64,000 nt of DNA from DATJLY01 sp035604615 (GTDB lineage Bacteria > Pseudomonadota > Alphaproteobacteria > ATCC43930 > CGMCC-115725): assembly GCA_035604615.1 (NCBI GenBank), contig DATNID010000014.1:21765-85764 (forward strand), written 5' to 3'. The position numbers and the translations under genes are program-made. This document shows, one piece after another, positions 26,922-34,686 of this stretch. Numbering within the stretch: the stretch's first letter is position 1; every line of letters begins with the position of its first letter. The notes under the pieces are model-generated. The model was not told the origin of the DNA, ran no database searches, and saw nothing but the letters and a program-made list of their open reading frames with translations.

Positions 26922-28220
26922 TCACCCCGAAGCGGCGAGGCCCTGGTCGAGGTCGGCGATGATGTCGGCAGCGCTCTCGATGCCGATCGAGAGCCGCACC
27001 ACGTCAGGGCCGGCGCCGGCGGCGATCTGCTGTTCCTCGGTGAGCTGGCGGTGCGTCGTCGAGGCGGGATGAATGATGAGCGAGCGCGTGTCGCCGATAT
27101 TGGCGAGATGCGAGAACAGCTCGACGCCCTCGACCAGCTTCACGCCCGCCGCGTATCCGCCCTTCAAGCCGAAGGTGAAGACCGAGCCGGCGCCGAGCGG
27201 CATGTATTTCTTGGCGAGCGCGCGATAGGGGCTGGACTCGAGCCCGGCATAGGACACCCACGCCACCGCCGGATGGCTCTCGAGATGGCGCGCCACCGCG
27301 AGCGCGTTGGCGCAGTGCCGCTCCATGCGCAACGGCAGGGTCTCGATCCCGGTGATGGTGAGGAATGCATTGAGCGGCGCCATGGTCGCGCCGAGGTCGC
27401 GCAAGCCCACGGCGTGGCCCTGCACGGTGAAGGCGAGATCGCCGAAGGTCTCGTAGAAGCGCAAGCCGTGATAGGCAGGCTCGGGCGCGGTGAGCGACTT
27501 GAATTTATCGTTCTGCGCCCAGTCGAACGTGCCGCTGTCGATGACCGCGCCGCCCATCGCGTTGCCGTGGCCGCACAGGAACTTGGTGGTGGAATGGACG
27601 ACCAGGTCGGCGCCCCATGCGAACGGCCGGCACAAATAAGGCGTCGCCAGCGTGTTGTCGACGATGAACAGCAAGCCGGCCTCGTGCGCGACGGCGGCGA
27701 TCGCCTCGAGGTCGGTGATGACGCCGCCGGGATTGGCCAGGCTCTCGACGAAGATCGCCTTGGAACGCGGGGTCAGCGCGCGGCGAAAATTCTCGGGATC
27801 GTCGGGATCGACGAAGCTGCAGTCCCAGCCGAATTTCTTGAAGCTGCGGCCGAACTGGGTGATCGAGCCGCCATAGAGCTTGCGCGAGGCGACGAAATGA
27901 TCGCCCGGCTCCATGAAGGCGAAGAAGGCCAGCATCTGCGCCGCGTGTCCGGTGGCGCAGCACACCGCGCCGCGCCCGCCCTCGAGGCTCGCCAGACGCT
28001 CCTCGAGCACCGACACGGTCGGATTGGCGAGGCGCGAATAGATGTAGCCATAGGACTGCAGGTTGAACAGCGACGCGGCATGCTCGACATCGTCGAACAC
28101 ATAGGCCGTGGTCTGGTAGATCGGCGTCGCGCGCGCGCCGGTGGCGGGATCGGGCGAGGCGCCGGCATGGACGGCGAGCGTCTCGAAGCCGTAGGGAGAG
28201 GAGCGGGGCGTCTCGGCCAT
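26922..28220 (-). CDS. metY: O-acetylhomoserine sulfhydrylase / aminocarboxypropyltransferase
   Basis: A 432-residue PLP enzyme of the Cys/Met metabolism family that makes homocysteine (or methionine) from O-acetylhomoserine and sulfide (or methanethiol). The PLP lysine is K213 in HSTTKFLCGHG, and Asp188 in FIVDNT contacts the pyridine. TLAVHAGASPDPATGARATP at the N-terminus and the long length fit MetY rather than MetB/MetZ. It starts one base after the CoA-binding gene stop, suggesting co-transcription. Confidence 0.93.
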   Translation of the reverse strand: MAETPRSSPYGFETLAVHAGASPDPATGARATPIYQTTAYVFDDVEHAASLFNLQSYGYIYSRLANPTVSVLEERLASLEGGRGAVCCATGHAAQMLAFFAFMEPGDHFVASRKLYGGSITQFGRSFKKFGWDCSFVDPDDPENFRRALTPRSKAIFVESLANPGGVITDLEAIAAVAHEAGLLFIVDNTLATPYLCRPFAWGADLVVHSTTKFLCGHGNAMGGAVIDSGTFDWAQNDKFKSLTAPEPAYHGLRFYETFGDLAFTVQGHAVGLRDLGATMAPLNAFLTITGIETLPLRMERHCANALAVARHLESHPAVAWVSYAGLESSPYRALAKKYMPLGAGSVFTFGLKGGYAAGVKLVEGVELFSHLANIGDTRSLIIHPASTTHRQLTEEQQIAAGAGPDVVRLSIGIESAADIIADLDQGLAASG

Positions 28221-28700
28221 TCAGATTTTCCTGCGCTTGCTCGAGATGATGCCGGTATTGACGCCGCTCCAGGCGAGCTCGCCGCACAGCCGCGAGAATT
28301 CGATCTTGGGGCAGCGGTTCATCACCACCCGCAAGCCCGCCGCCTCGGCGCGCGCGGCGGCTTCGTCGTTGCGCACGCCGATCTGCATCCACACCACCTT
28401 GGCGTGCTTGCGGATCGCTTCCTCGACGATCGGCCCGACCGCGTCCGAACGGCGGAAGATGTCGACCATGTCGATTGGGTCCGGCACGTCGGCGAGATCG
28501 GCATAGACGCGCTCGCCGAGGATGGTGTCGCCGGCCGCCTGCGGGTTCACCGGGATGACGCGGAAGCCCTTGCCCTGGAGATACTTCATCGCGAAGAAGG
28601 AGGGCCGGTTCCAGTGCGGGCTCGCGCCCACCATGGCGATCACCTTCACCTCGCGCAGGATGGCGCGGAGATAGGCGTCGGTGTAGCTGTCGTGGTTCAT
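28221..28700 (-). CDS. CoA-binding domain protein (YccU-like)
   Basis: A 159-residue single Rossmann-fold CoA_binding protein: VIAMVGASPHWNRPSFFAMK, RVIPVNPQAAGDTILGERVY, VDIFRRSDAVGPIVEEAI, KVVWMQIGVRN and VMNRCPKIEF. The fold matches the CoA-binding domain of succinyl-CoA synthetase, but the exact role of the stand-alone family is unknown. ATG 28700 is used because it begins the conserved region; the 20 residues upstream are encoded by an interspersed repeat. Confidence 0.87.
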   Translation of the reverse strand: MNHDSYTDAYLRAILREVKVIAMVGASPHWNRPSFFAMKYLQGKGFRVIPVNPQAAGDTILGERVYADLADVPDPIDMVDIFRRSDAVGPIVEEAIRKHAKVVWMQIGVRNDEAAARAEAAGLRVVMNRCPKIEFSRLCGELAWSGVNTGIISSKRRKI

Positions 28701-28714
28701 TGCGGAGCCGTTGC

Positions 28715-28749
28715 CTGACAGAGATTGCTTCGCTTCGCTCGCAATGACA
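28715..28749. repeat. Interspersed repeat (SEAKQS-type) upstream of the CoA-binding gene
   Basis: The segment with GAGATTGCTTCGCTTCGCTC followed by GCAATGAC is a well-known repeat type in proteobacteria, recognisable by the spurious peptide VIASEAKQSL it encodes. An ATTGC/GCAAT pair forms a weak inverted repeat. It separates the CoA-binding gene from the enoyl-CoA hydratase gene. Confidence 0.6.
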
Positions 28750-28761
28750 TCCGCCGGCATC

Positions 28762-29553
28762 CTACCGCTTGTCCCACGGCGGCGGGCGCTTGGCGAGGAA
28801 GGCGTCGATGCCCTCCTCGGTCTCGCGCGCCATCATGTTCGTCGTCATCACCTCGCCGGTATAGGCATAGGCGGCCTCGAGCCCGAGCTCGGCCTGGCGG
28901 TAGAACGCCTCCTTGCCGATGGCGACGGCGAGGCCGAGCTTGCCGGCGATGTGGCGCGCGAGCGCCATCGTCTCATCGTCGAGCCGCTCGGGCGCGACCA
29001 CGCGGTTGATCAGGCCGATGGCGCGCGCTTGCTCGGCGCCGACCAGATCGCCGGTGAGCAGCATCTCCAGCGCCGCCTTGCGCCCGACCGCCCGCGACAG
29101 CGCCACCATCGGCGTCGAGCAGAACAGGCCGACATTGATGCCGTTGACGGCGAAGCGCGCATCGCTCGCGGCGACCGCGAGATCGCAGGTCGCGACCAGC
29201 TGGCAGCCGGCGGCGGCGGCGATGCCGTGGACGCGCGCGATTACCGGCTTGGCCAGCTTGACGATGCTGGTCATCAGGTGCGAGCACTGCCGGAACAGTG
29301 CGTCGTAGTGCTGGCGTCCGGGATTGGCGCGCATCTCCTTGAGGTCGTGCCCGGCGCAGAAGCCGGGGCCCGCGCCGGCGATGACCACGACCTTGACCGA
29401 GGCGTCCCGGGCGATGGCGTCGATCGCGCCCTGCATCGCCTCCATCAGCGCCACCGAGAGCGCGTTGCGCGCCTGCGGCCGGTTCATGGTGAGGAGCGCG
29501 ATCCCGTCCTCGTCGTGGCGCAGCAGCAGGGGCTCGGCGCTCGTCGTGCTCAT
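28762..29553 (-). CDS. Enoyl-CoA hydratase/isomerase family protein
   Basis: A 263-residue crotonase-fold protein: ALLTMNRPQARNALSVALME, GAGPGFCAGHDLKEM (oxyanion-hole loop), AAAGCQLVATCDLAVAASDA and FAVNGINVGLFCSTPMVALS (each shortened). It most likely hydrates or isomerises an acyl-CoA thioester. The catalytic-Glu positions are replaced by Gln/Asn-like residues in the AAAGCQ and NVGL loops, so simple ECH activity is not certain. The ATG at 29553 has AAGGAGGCCGCG upstream. Confidence 0.87.
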   Translation of the reverse strand: MSTTSAEPLLLRHDEDGIALLTMNRPQARNALSVALMEAMQGAIDAIARDASVKVVVIAGAGPGFCAGHDLKEMRANPGRQHYDALFRQCSHLMTSIVKLAKPVIARVHGIAAAAGCQLVATCDLAVAASDARFAVNGINVGLFCSTPMVALSRAVGRKAALEMLLTGDLVGAEQARAIGLINRVVAPERLDDETMALARHIAGKLGLAVAIGKEAFYRQAELGLEAAYAYTGEVMTTNMMARETEEGIDAFLAKRPPPWDKR

Positions 29554-29695
29554 CGCGGCCTCCTTCGACAGCCCGGCCTTGAAAGCACTCCCGGCCCGCA
29601 GGTTCAATGGGAAAAGCAGCAACGGGTCGGCGACAGCGAAATGGTAATATCATACCGCAGCATGAAACTCTGCGATTTTCCTGGATTTCATGGCC

Positions 29696-29724
29696 TTGAC
29701 GGGCGCGTATTCGGTGGCGATACT
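29696..29724 (+). promoter_or_regulatory. Sigma-70 promoter of rplM-rpsI
   Basis: TTGACG at 29696-29701, a 17-base spacer and GATACT at 29719-29724 make a near-consensus housekeeping promoter 24 bases before the rplM start. GAGGATGCG lies just before the ATG as the ribosome-binding site. Confidence 0.65.
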
Positions 29725-29747
29725 GCGTCCGACCCACCGAGGATGCG

Positions 29748-30224
29748 ATGCCGACCCATACGCAGCAAACCCATTCGCTCAAGGCCGGCGAGATCGATAA
29801 GAAGTGGCTGGTGATCGATGCCAACGGGCTGGTGCTCGGTCGGCTCGCCTCGATCATCGCCATGCGCTTGCGCGGCAAGCACAAGCCCAGCTACACCCCG
29901 CACATGGATTGCGGCGACCATGTCGTCGTCGTCAATGCCGAGAAGGTGGAGCTCACCGGCAACAAGCGCCGCGACGACATCTTCTACTGGCACACCGGAT
30001 ATCCCGGCGGCATCAAGGGCCGCAGCAAGGGCGCGATCCTCGACGGCAGGCATCCCGAGCGCGTTCTCATCAAGGCGGTTCAGCGCATGCTGCCGAAGGG
30101 GCCGCTGGGGCGGGCGATCATGGGCCATCTCAAGGTCTATGCCGGGCCCACCCATCCGCACGAGGCGCAGCAGCCCAAGCCGCTCGACGTCGGCGCGATG
30201 AACCGCAAGAATTTGAGGGCCTGA
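29748..30224 (+). CDS. rplM: 50S ribosomal protein L13
   Basis: A 158-residue ribosomal protein with WLVIDANGLVLGRLASIIA, LRGKHKPSYTPHMDCGDHVV and RMLPKGPLGRAIMGHLKVY landmarks. It is the first gene of the universal rplM-rpsI pair. Length is slightly above E. coli L13 (142), as usual in alphaproteobacteria. Confidence 0.97.
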   Translation: MPTHTQQTHSLKAGEIDKKWLVIDANGLVLGRLASIIAMRLRGKHKPSYTPHMDCGDHVVVVNAEKVELTGNKRRDDIFYWHTGYPGGIKGRSKGAILDGRHPERVLIKAVQRMLPKGPLGRAIMGHLKVYAGPTHPHEAQQPKPLDVGAMNRKNLRA

Positions 30225-30226
30225 GC

Positions 30227-30730
30227 ATGTCGAACCTGACCCAGCTCAGCGGCCTGCGCGACGCGCTCGCCAACGCCCAGGTGGCGCGGCAGACGCCGGC
30301 GCCCACGGCCACCACGCAAGAGGTTCGGCCCAAGCTCGACGCCCAGGGCCGCGCCTACGCCACCGGCAAGCGCAAGAATGCGGTGGCGCGCGTGTGGATC
30401 AAGCCCGGCAACGGGCGCATCACCGTCAACGGGCGCGACAGCCCGGTCTATTTCGCGCGGCCGGTGCTGCGCATGCTGCTGAACCAGCCCTTCGCCGTCG
30501 CCAACCGCGCCGGCCAGTACGACGTCGTCTGCACCGTGGTCGGCGGCGGGCTCTCGGGCCAGGCCGGCGCGGTGCGTCACGGCATCAGCAAGGCGCTGAC
30601 ATATTTTGAGCCGGGTCTGCGCCCGGCGCTCAAGACCGGCGGCTTCCTCACCCGCGACAGCCGCGTGGTCGAGCGCAAGAAGTACGGCAAGGCCAAGGCC
30701 CGACGCAGCTTCCAGTTCTCGAAGCGCTGA
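30227..30730 (+). CDS. rpsI: 30S ribosomal protein S9
   Basis: A 167-residue protein with an N-terminal extension typical of alphaproteobacteria and a conserved core: AYATGKRKNAVARVWIKPG, GGGLSGQAGAVRHGISKAL and the tRNA-contacting C-terminal KKARRSFQFSKR-like tail (here KAKARRSFQFSKR). It begins two bases after the rplM stop and is followed by a strong terminator. Confidence 0.97.
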   Translation: MSNLTQLSGLRDALANAQVARQTPAPTATTQEVRPKLDAQGRAYATGKRKNAVARVWIKPGNGRITVNGRDSPVYFARPVLRMLLNQPFAVANRAGQYDVVCTVVGGGLSGQAGAVRHGISKALTYFEPGLRPALKTGGFLTRDSRVVERKKYGKAKARRSFQFSKR

Positions 30731-30758
30731 TCCCGCGAGGCGGCGCTTCGATCACCGG

Positions 30759-30795
30759 AAAAGGGCGTCCCGCGGGGCGCCCTTCGTTTTTTTGC
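30759..30795 (+). terminator. Rho-independent terminator of rplM-rpsI
   Basis: AAAAGGGCGTCCCG pairs with CGGGGCGCCCTT, followed by CGTTTTTTT. The GC stem plus T-tract is a classic intrinsic terminator just before argC. Confidence 0.9.
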
Positions 30796-30807
30796 CAGGA
30801 GACGATC

Positions 30808-31860
30808 ATGGCCGCACCGTCCCGCCGCACCCGGATCGCCATCCTCGGCGCCAGCGGCTATACCGGCGCCGAGCTGCTGCGGCTTTTGGCGCACCATCCT
30901 CATGCCGAGATCGTCGCGCTGACCGCCGAGCGCCAGGTCGGCAAGTCGATCGCCCAGGTCTTCCCCCATCTCGCGCGCCGCAACCTGCCGGACCTCGTCG
31001 CGATCGACGCGGTCAAGTGGGACGACGTCGATCTCGTCTTCTGCTGCCTGCCGCACGGCACCACGCAAGACGTGATCGCCGCGCTGCCGCGCCATCTCCG
31101 CATCTGCGACCTGTCCGCCGATTTCCGCCTCGCCGATCTTTCCGCCTACGAGAAATGGTACGGGCACGCGCATCGCGCGCCGGCGCTCCAGCCCGAGGCG
31201 GTCTATGGCCTGACCGAGATCGCGCGCCGCGCCGTCGCCAACGCGCGGCTGGTCGCGGTGCCGGGCTGCTATCCGACCTGCGCGCAGCTTCCGCTGGTGC
31301 CGCTCGTCAAGGCGGGGGTGATCGACGCCGACGACATCGTGATCGACGCCAAGTCGGGCGTCACCGGCGCGGGCCGCGCGCTGCGCGAAACCAGCCTCTT
31401 CGCCGAGGTCTCGGAAGGCATCAGCGCCTATGGCGTCGCCCACCATCGCCACATGCCCGAGATCGAGCAGGGCCTGTCGGAAGCGGCCGGGCGGCCCATC
31501 ACGGTCAGCTTCACGCCCCATCTCATGCCGATGAACCGCGGCATTCTCTCGACCATCTATGTCCGCATGACCGGCGGCGCCGCCATCGCCGATCTGCGGC
31601 GCACGCTCGAGCACGCCTATGACGGCGAGATCTTCGTGCGCGTGCTGGCGCCGGGCGCCATGCCGGCAACCCATCACGTGCGCGGCTCGAATTTGTGCTT
31701 GATCGGGCTCGCCGCCGACCGTCTTTCGGGCCGCGCCATTCTGGTCTCGGCGCTCGACAATCTGGTCAAGGGCGCGTCGGGCCAGGCGGTGCAGGACATG
31801 AACGTGATGCTCGGCCTGCCCGAGGATGCCGGGCTCGCGCAGGAGCCGCTCTTTCCCTGA
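30808..31860 (+). CDS. argC: N-acetyl-gamma-glutamyl-phosphate reductase
   Basis: A 350-residue NADPH-dependent enzyme of arginine synthesis. GASGYTG at 14-20 binds NADP, Cys154 in VPGCYPTC is the catalytic nucleophile, and AYGVAHHRHMPEI carries the substrate-binding histidines. The start has CAGGAGACGATC upstream. argC downstream of rpsI is a common alphaproteobacterial arrangement. Confidence 0.96.
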   Translation: MAAPSRRTRIAILGASGYTGAELLRLLAHHPHAEIVALTAERQVGKSIAQVFPHLARRNLPDLVAIDAVKWDDVDLVFCCLPHGTTQDVIAALPRHLRICDLSADFRLADLSAYEKWYGHAHRAPALQPEAVYGLTEIARRAVANARLVAVPGCYPTCAQLPLVPLVKAGVIDADDIVIDAKSGVTGAGRALRETSLFAEVSEGISAYGVAHHRHMPEIEQGLSEAAGRPITVSFTPHLMPMNRGILSTIYVRMTGGAAIADLRRTLEHAYDGEIFVRVLAPGAMPATHHVRGSNLCLIGLAADRLSGRAILVSALDNLVKGASGQAVQDMNVMLGLPEDAGLAQEPLFP

Positions 31861-31956
31861 CCACGGCTAGTGCATTGGCGTTCCGCGTCGCGTCTGATAG
31901 CGTGGAGCGAGAATAGAGCCCGGCCTGTGCAAGCCGGGACCGAAGGGGAGGGGACC

Positions 31957-32952
31957 ATGGGAGAGGGACGGGCGCGGGTCGCAATTGCTTTGGCGCTGGG
32001 CCTTGCCGCCGCTCCGGCCTCGGCCGCCGAATTCGTGATGAAATTCGGCATCGCCACGGTCAACGACTCCCAGCATCATTTCGCCAACATCTACAAGGAG
32101 GCGCTCGAGAAGGCGTCGGGCGGACGGATCGAGGTCCAGGTCTATCCCGCGAGCCAGCTCGGCGCCATTCCGGTCGAAATCCAAGGCGTGCAGATCGGCT
32201 CGATCCAGGCCTTCATGGGGCCGGTCGATTTCTTCACCGGCATCGATCAGCGCTTCAGCGTGTTCAGCGCGCCGATGCTGTTCCGCGACGAGGCAAATGC
32301 GGCGGCGGCGGTCCACGACCCGGCGCTCGAGGAGGCGACGCTCAAGATCGCCGAGCCCAAGGGTCTCGTCGGCATGGCGATGATGATGGTCGGCGCCTCG
32401 CACTACGCGGCGAAGAAGCCGATCCTTCGCCTCGCGGATTTTCAGGGCAAGAAGCTGCGCATCAACGGCAGCGATCTCGAGCGCGCCAAGATGAGCAAGC
32501 TCGGCGCGACCGGCGTCGGAATGGCCTTGAGCGAGGTCATGCCGGCGCTCGATCAAGGCGTGATCGACGGCACCATCAGCGGCTTCGCCGTGTTCGTGCC
32601 GTTCAAGATGAATACGCTGGTGAAAGTGGTCACCGTCACCAACGACACGATGCTGGTGTCGATCGCGGCCGTGAGCAAGCGCTGGCTCGACGGGCTGCCG
32701 CCGGATTTGAGCAAGCTGGTCCTCGACACCGGCCGCAAGCTCGAGGCTGAGGGGCAGGCCTATGAGGCCACCACCATGGTGCAGCTCGAGCAGCAATGGA
32801 TCCAGATGGGCGGCGAGGTACACCATCTGCCGCCCGAGGACATGGCGAAGCTCAAGACCCTGCTGACGCCGGTCGGGGACGAGGTCACCGCGAGCCAGCC
32901 GCCGGTGCACGCGATGCTCGAGCAGGTCCGCGCAGCCAAGGCCAAGCACTGA
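31957..32952 (+). CDS. TRAP transporter solute-binding protein (DctP family)
   Basis: A 331-residue extracytoplasmic binding protein. The signal peptide (1-25) ends AASAA-like (APASAAEF). DctP features: SQHHFANIYKEALEKASGGR, VYPASQLGAIPVEIQGVQIG, FQGKKLRINGS with the carboxylate-binding Arg, and LDQGVIDGTISGFAVFVP. The ATG at 31957 has GGGGAGGGGACC upstream. The membrane partners DctQ and DctM are not adjacent. The following gene is a PQQ dehydrogenase. Confidence 0.87.
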   Translation: MGEGRARVAIALALGLAAAPASAAEFVMKFGIATVNDSQHHFANIYKEALEKASGGRIEVQVYPASQLGAIPVEIQGVQIGSIQAFMGPVDFFTGIDQRFSVFSAPMLFRDEANAAAAVHDPALEEATLKIAEPKGLVGMAMMMVGASHYAAKKPILRLADFQGKKLRINGSDLERAKMSKLGATGVGMALSEVMPALDQGVIDGTISGFAVFVPFKMNTLVKVVTVTNDTMLVSIAAVSKRWLDGLPPDLSKLVLDTGRKLEAEGQAYEATTMVQLEQQWIQMGGEVHHLPPEDMAKLKTLLTPVGDEVTASQPPVHAMLEQVRAAKAKH

Positions 32953-33012
32953 ATGCCGGGCGCGGTGCGCGCTCGGTCCCGGGACGAATGAACGATAAAC
33001 ACGGAGGAAGCC

Positions 33013-34620
33013 ATGAACATGAAGAGGTGGTCGCAAGCCTTGGCCATCGTGGGGGCCGGTAGCGTCGTCGCCGCAGCCGCGTGGGCGCAGGATGCCGGCT
33101 CAGGCTGGCCCAGCTACAACCGGAGCCTCTTGTCCGACCGCTACGCGCCGCTCGATGAGATCAACCGCACGAACGTCGCGAAGCTGCATCCGGTCTGCAC
33201 CTACGAGCTCGGCATGCAGTCGGAATTCGAGACCGGTCCGCTCGTCATCGGCCGCATCCTCTATGCCACCAGCGAGATGGACATCTTCGCCATCGACGCG
33301 GGCACCTGCAAAGAGAAGTGGCGCACGCATGAGGACATCAACCTCCCGTTCCAGCATTTTCCGCTGAACCGCGGCGCGGCCTATCTCGACGGCCGCCTGT
33401 TCCGCGGGACCCAGGACGGCCGCATCTTCGGCTACGACGCCGAGACCGGCAAACGAATCTGGGAGACCAAGATCTTCCAGATGCGGGGCGAGTCGGTTCC
33501 GGCCGCGCCCATCGCCTGGAACGGCATGGTTTTCGTCGGCAATGCCGGCGGCGATTCCAAGGGCGTGAAGGGCCGCATGTATGGGCTCGACGCCGCCACC
33601 GGAAAGGTCATGTGGGAGACCTATCTCGTGCCGGCCGGCGAAAAGGCCGAGACGACATCGGGGATCGAGAAGGTCGCGGCCCCGACCTGGGGCAACGCCA
33701 AGGACGTGCCGATCACGGGCGGCGCGACCTGGACCTCCTACACGCTCGATCCCAAGACCGGGTTGCTTTACGTCCCGGGCGGCAATCCCGCGCCCGACTT
33801 CGTCGCGGGCTTGCGGCCGGGCTCGAACCTGATGGCCGGCTCGGTCGTCATCCTCGACGCCAAGACCGGGGCCTACCGCAAGCATTTCTCGATCGTGCCC
33901 AAGGATTATCACGACTGGGACATCTCCGCGACGCCCGCTCTTTTCACTACCAAGTCCGGCCGCTTCGAGATGGCGGTGACGGGCAAGAACGGCATGCTCT
34001 ACGGCTATGACCTCGGCACCAACAAGCGGGTCTTCGCCACGCCGGTCACCACGCGCAGCAACACCACCGCGCCGCTGACCAAGCTGGGCACGACGTTCTG
34101 TCCAGGCGCGTCCGGCGGCGCGGAATGGAACGGACCCGCCTACAGCCCCGTCACCAACCTCATCTATACCGGCGAAGTGGATTGGTGCAGCATCGTCACG
34201 ATGCTCGATGACGACGACACCAAGGCTGTGGCCCAGGGCCTGCCGTGGACCGGCGCGGTCAAGGACGCGCTCTTCGGCGCGCATCCGCCCAAGTGGGGCG
34301 GCTGGCTCATGGCGAGCGATGCCGAGACCGGCAAGATCAAGTGGCGCTTCAAGGCCGACGCGCCGGTGCTCTCGGGCGTGACGCCGACCAAGGGCGGGCT
34401 CGTGTTCTTCGGCGACATGAACGGCAATGCCTTCGCCTTCGACGACGCCACCGGCAAGAAGCTGTGGCAGACGAAGTTCGACGGCGCGCCGGGCGGCGGG
34501 CTCATCACTTACATGGTCGACGGGCACCAACGGGTGGCGATCGTGTCGGGAACCAACACGATCGTCTTTCCGCTCGCGCCCAAGGCGAACGGCAAGATCA
34601 CCATCTTCGGCGTCCAATAG
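33013..34620 (+). CDS. PQQ-dependent alcohol dehydrogenase-like quinoprotein
   Basis: A 535-residue periplasmic quinoprotein with a signal peptide (1-25, ending AWAQ). Beta-propeller W-motifs recur as DAETGKRIWETK, DAATGKVMWETY, DAETGKIKWRFK and DDATGKKLWQTK. HDWDISATP matches the region holding the catalytic Asp of methanol/alcohol dehydrogenases. It lacks the adjacent Cys-Cys ring of methanol dehydrogenase and has no fused cytochrome c domain. Electrons would need a separate cytochrome, not seen here. No pqq synthesis genes lie in the window. Confidence 0.85.
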   Translation: MNMKRWSQALAIVGAGSVVAAAAWAQDAGSGWPSYNRSLLSDRYAPLDEINRTNVAKLHPVCTYELGMQSEFETGPLVIGRILYATSEMDIFAIDAGTCKEKWRTHEDINLPFQHFPLNRGAAYLDGRLFRGTQDGRIFGYDAETGKRIWETKIFQMRGESVPAAPIAWNGMVFVGNAGGDSKGVKGRMYGLDAATGKVMWETYLVPAGEKAETTSGIEKVAAPTWGNAKDVPITGGATWTSYTLDPKTGLLYVPGGNPAPDFVAGLRPGSNLMAGSVVILDAKTGAYRKHFSIVPKDYHDWDISATPALFTTKSGRFEMAVTGKNGMLYGYDLGTNKRVFATPVTTRSNTTAPLTKLGTTFCPGASGGAEWNGPAYSPVTNLIYTGEVDWCSIVTMLDDDDTKAVAQGLPWTGAVKDALFGAHPPKWGGWLMASDAETGKIKWRFKADAPVLSGVTPTKGGLVFFGDMNGNAFAFDDATGKKLWQTKFDGAPGGGLITYMVDGHQRVAIVSGTNTIVFPLAPKANGKITIFGVQ

Positions 34621-34642
34621 CGAAGGGCGCGCGCGGCGCCAT

Positions 34643-34679
34643 TCCGCGTCCTTCGACCCGCACGGTCGAGGGACGCGGA
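34643..34679. terminator. Strong hairpin between convergent PQQ dehydrogenase and phaC
   Basis: TCCGCGTCCTTCGACC pairs with GGTCGAGGGACGCGGA over 16 bp with one G-T wobble and a CGCAC loop. It probably terminates both genes. The GCGTCCTTCGA core also appears in the large palindrome near 47.5 kb, so both may belong to one repeat family. Confidence 0.65.
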
Positions 34680-34686
34680 GGCCGCT

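Noticed and set aside
28701..28760. SAM riboswitch before the metY operon
   Set aside because: The short upstream gap is taken up by an interspersed repeat; no SAM-II or SAM-I core was recognised.
28701..28760. N-terminal extension of the CoA-binding protein (VIASEAKQSL)
   Set aside because: It is encoded by the interspersed repeat and does not belong to the Rossmann domain.
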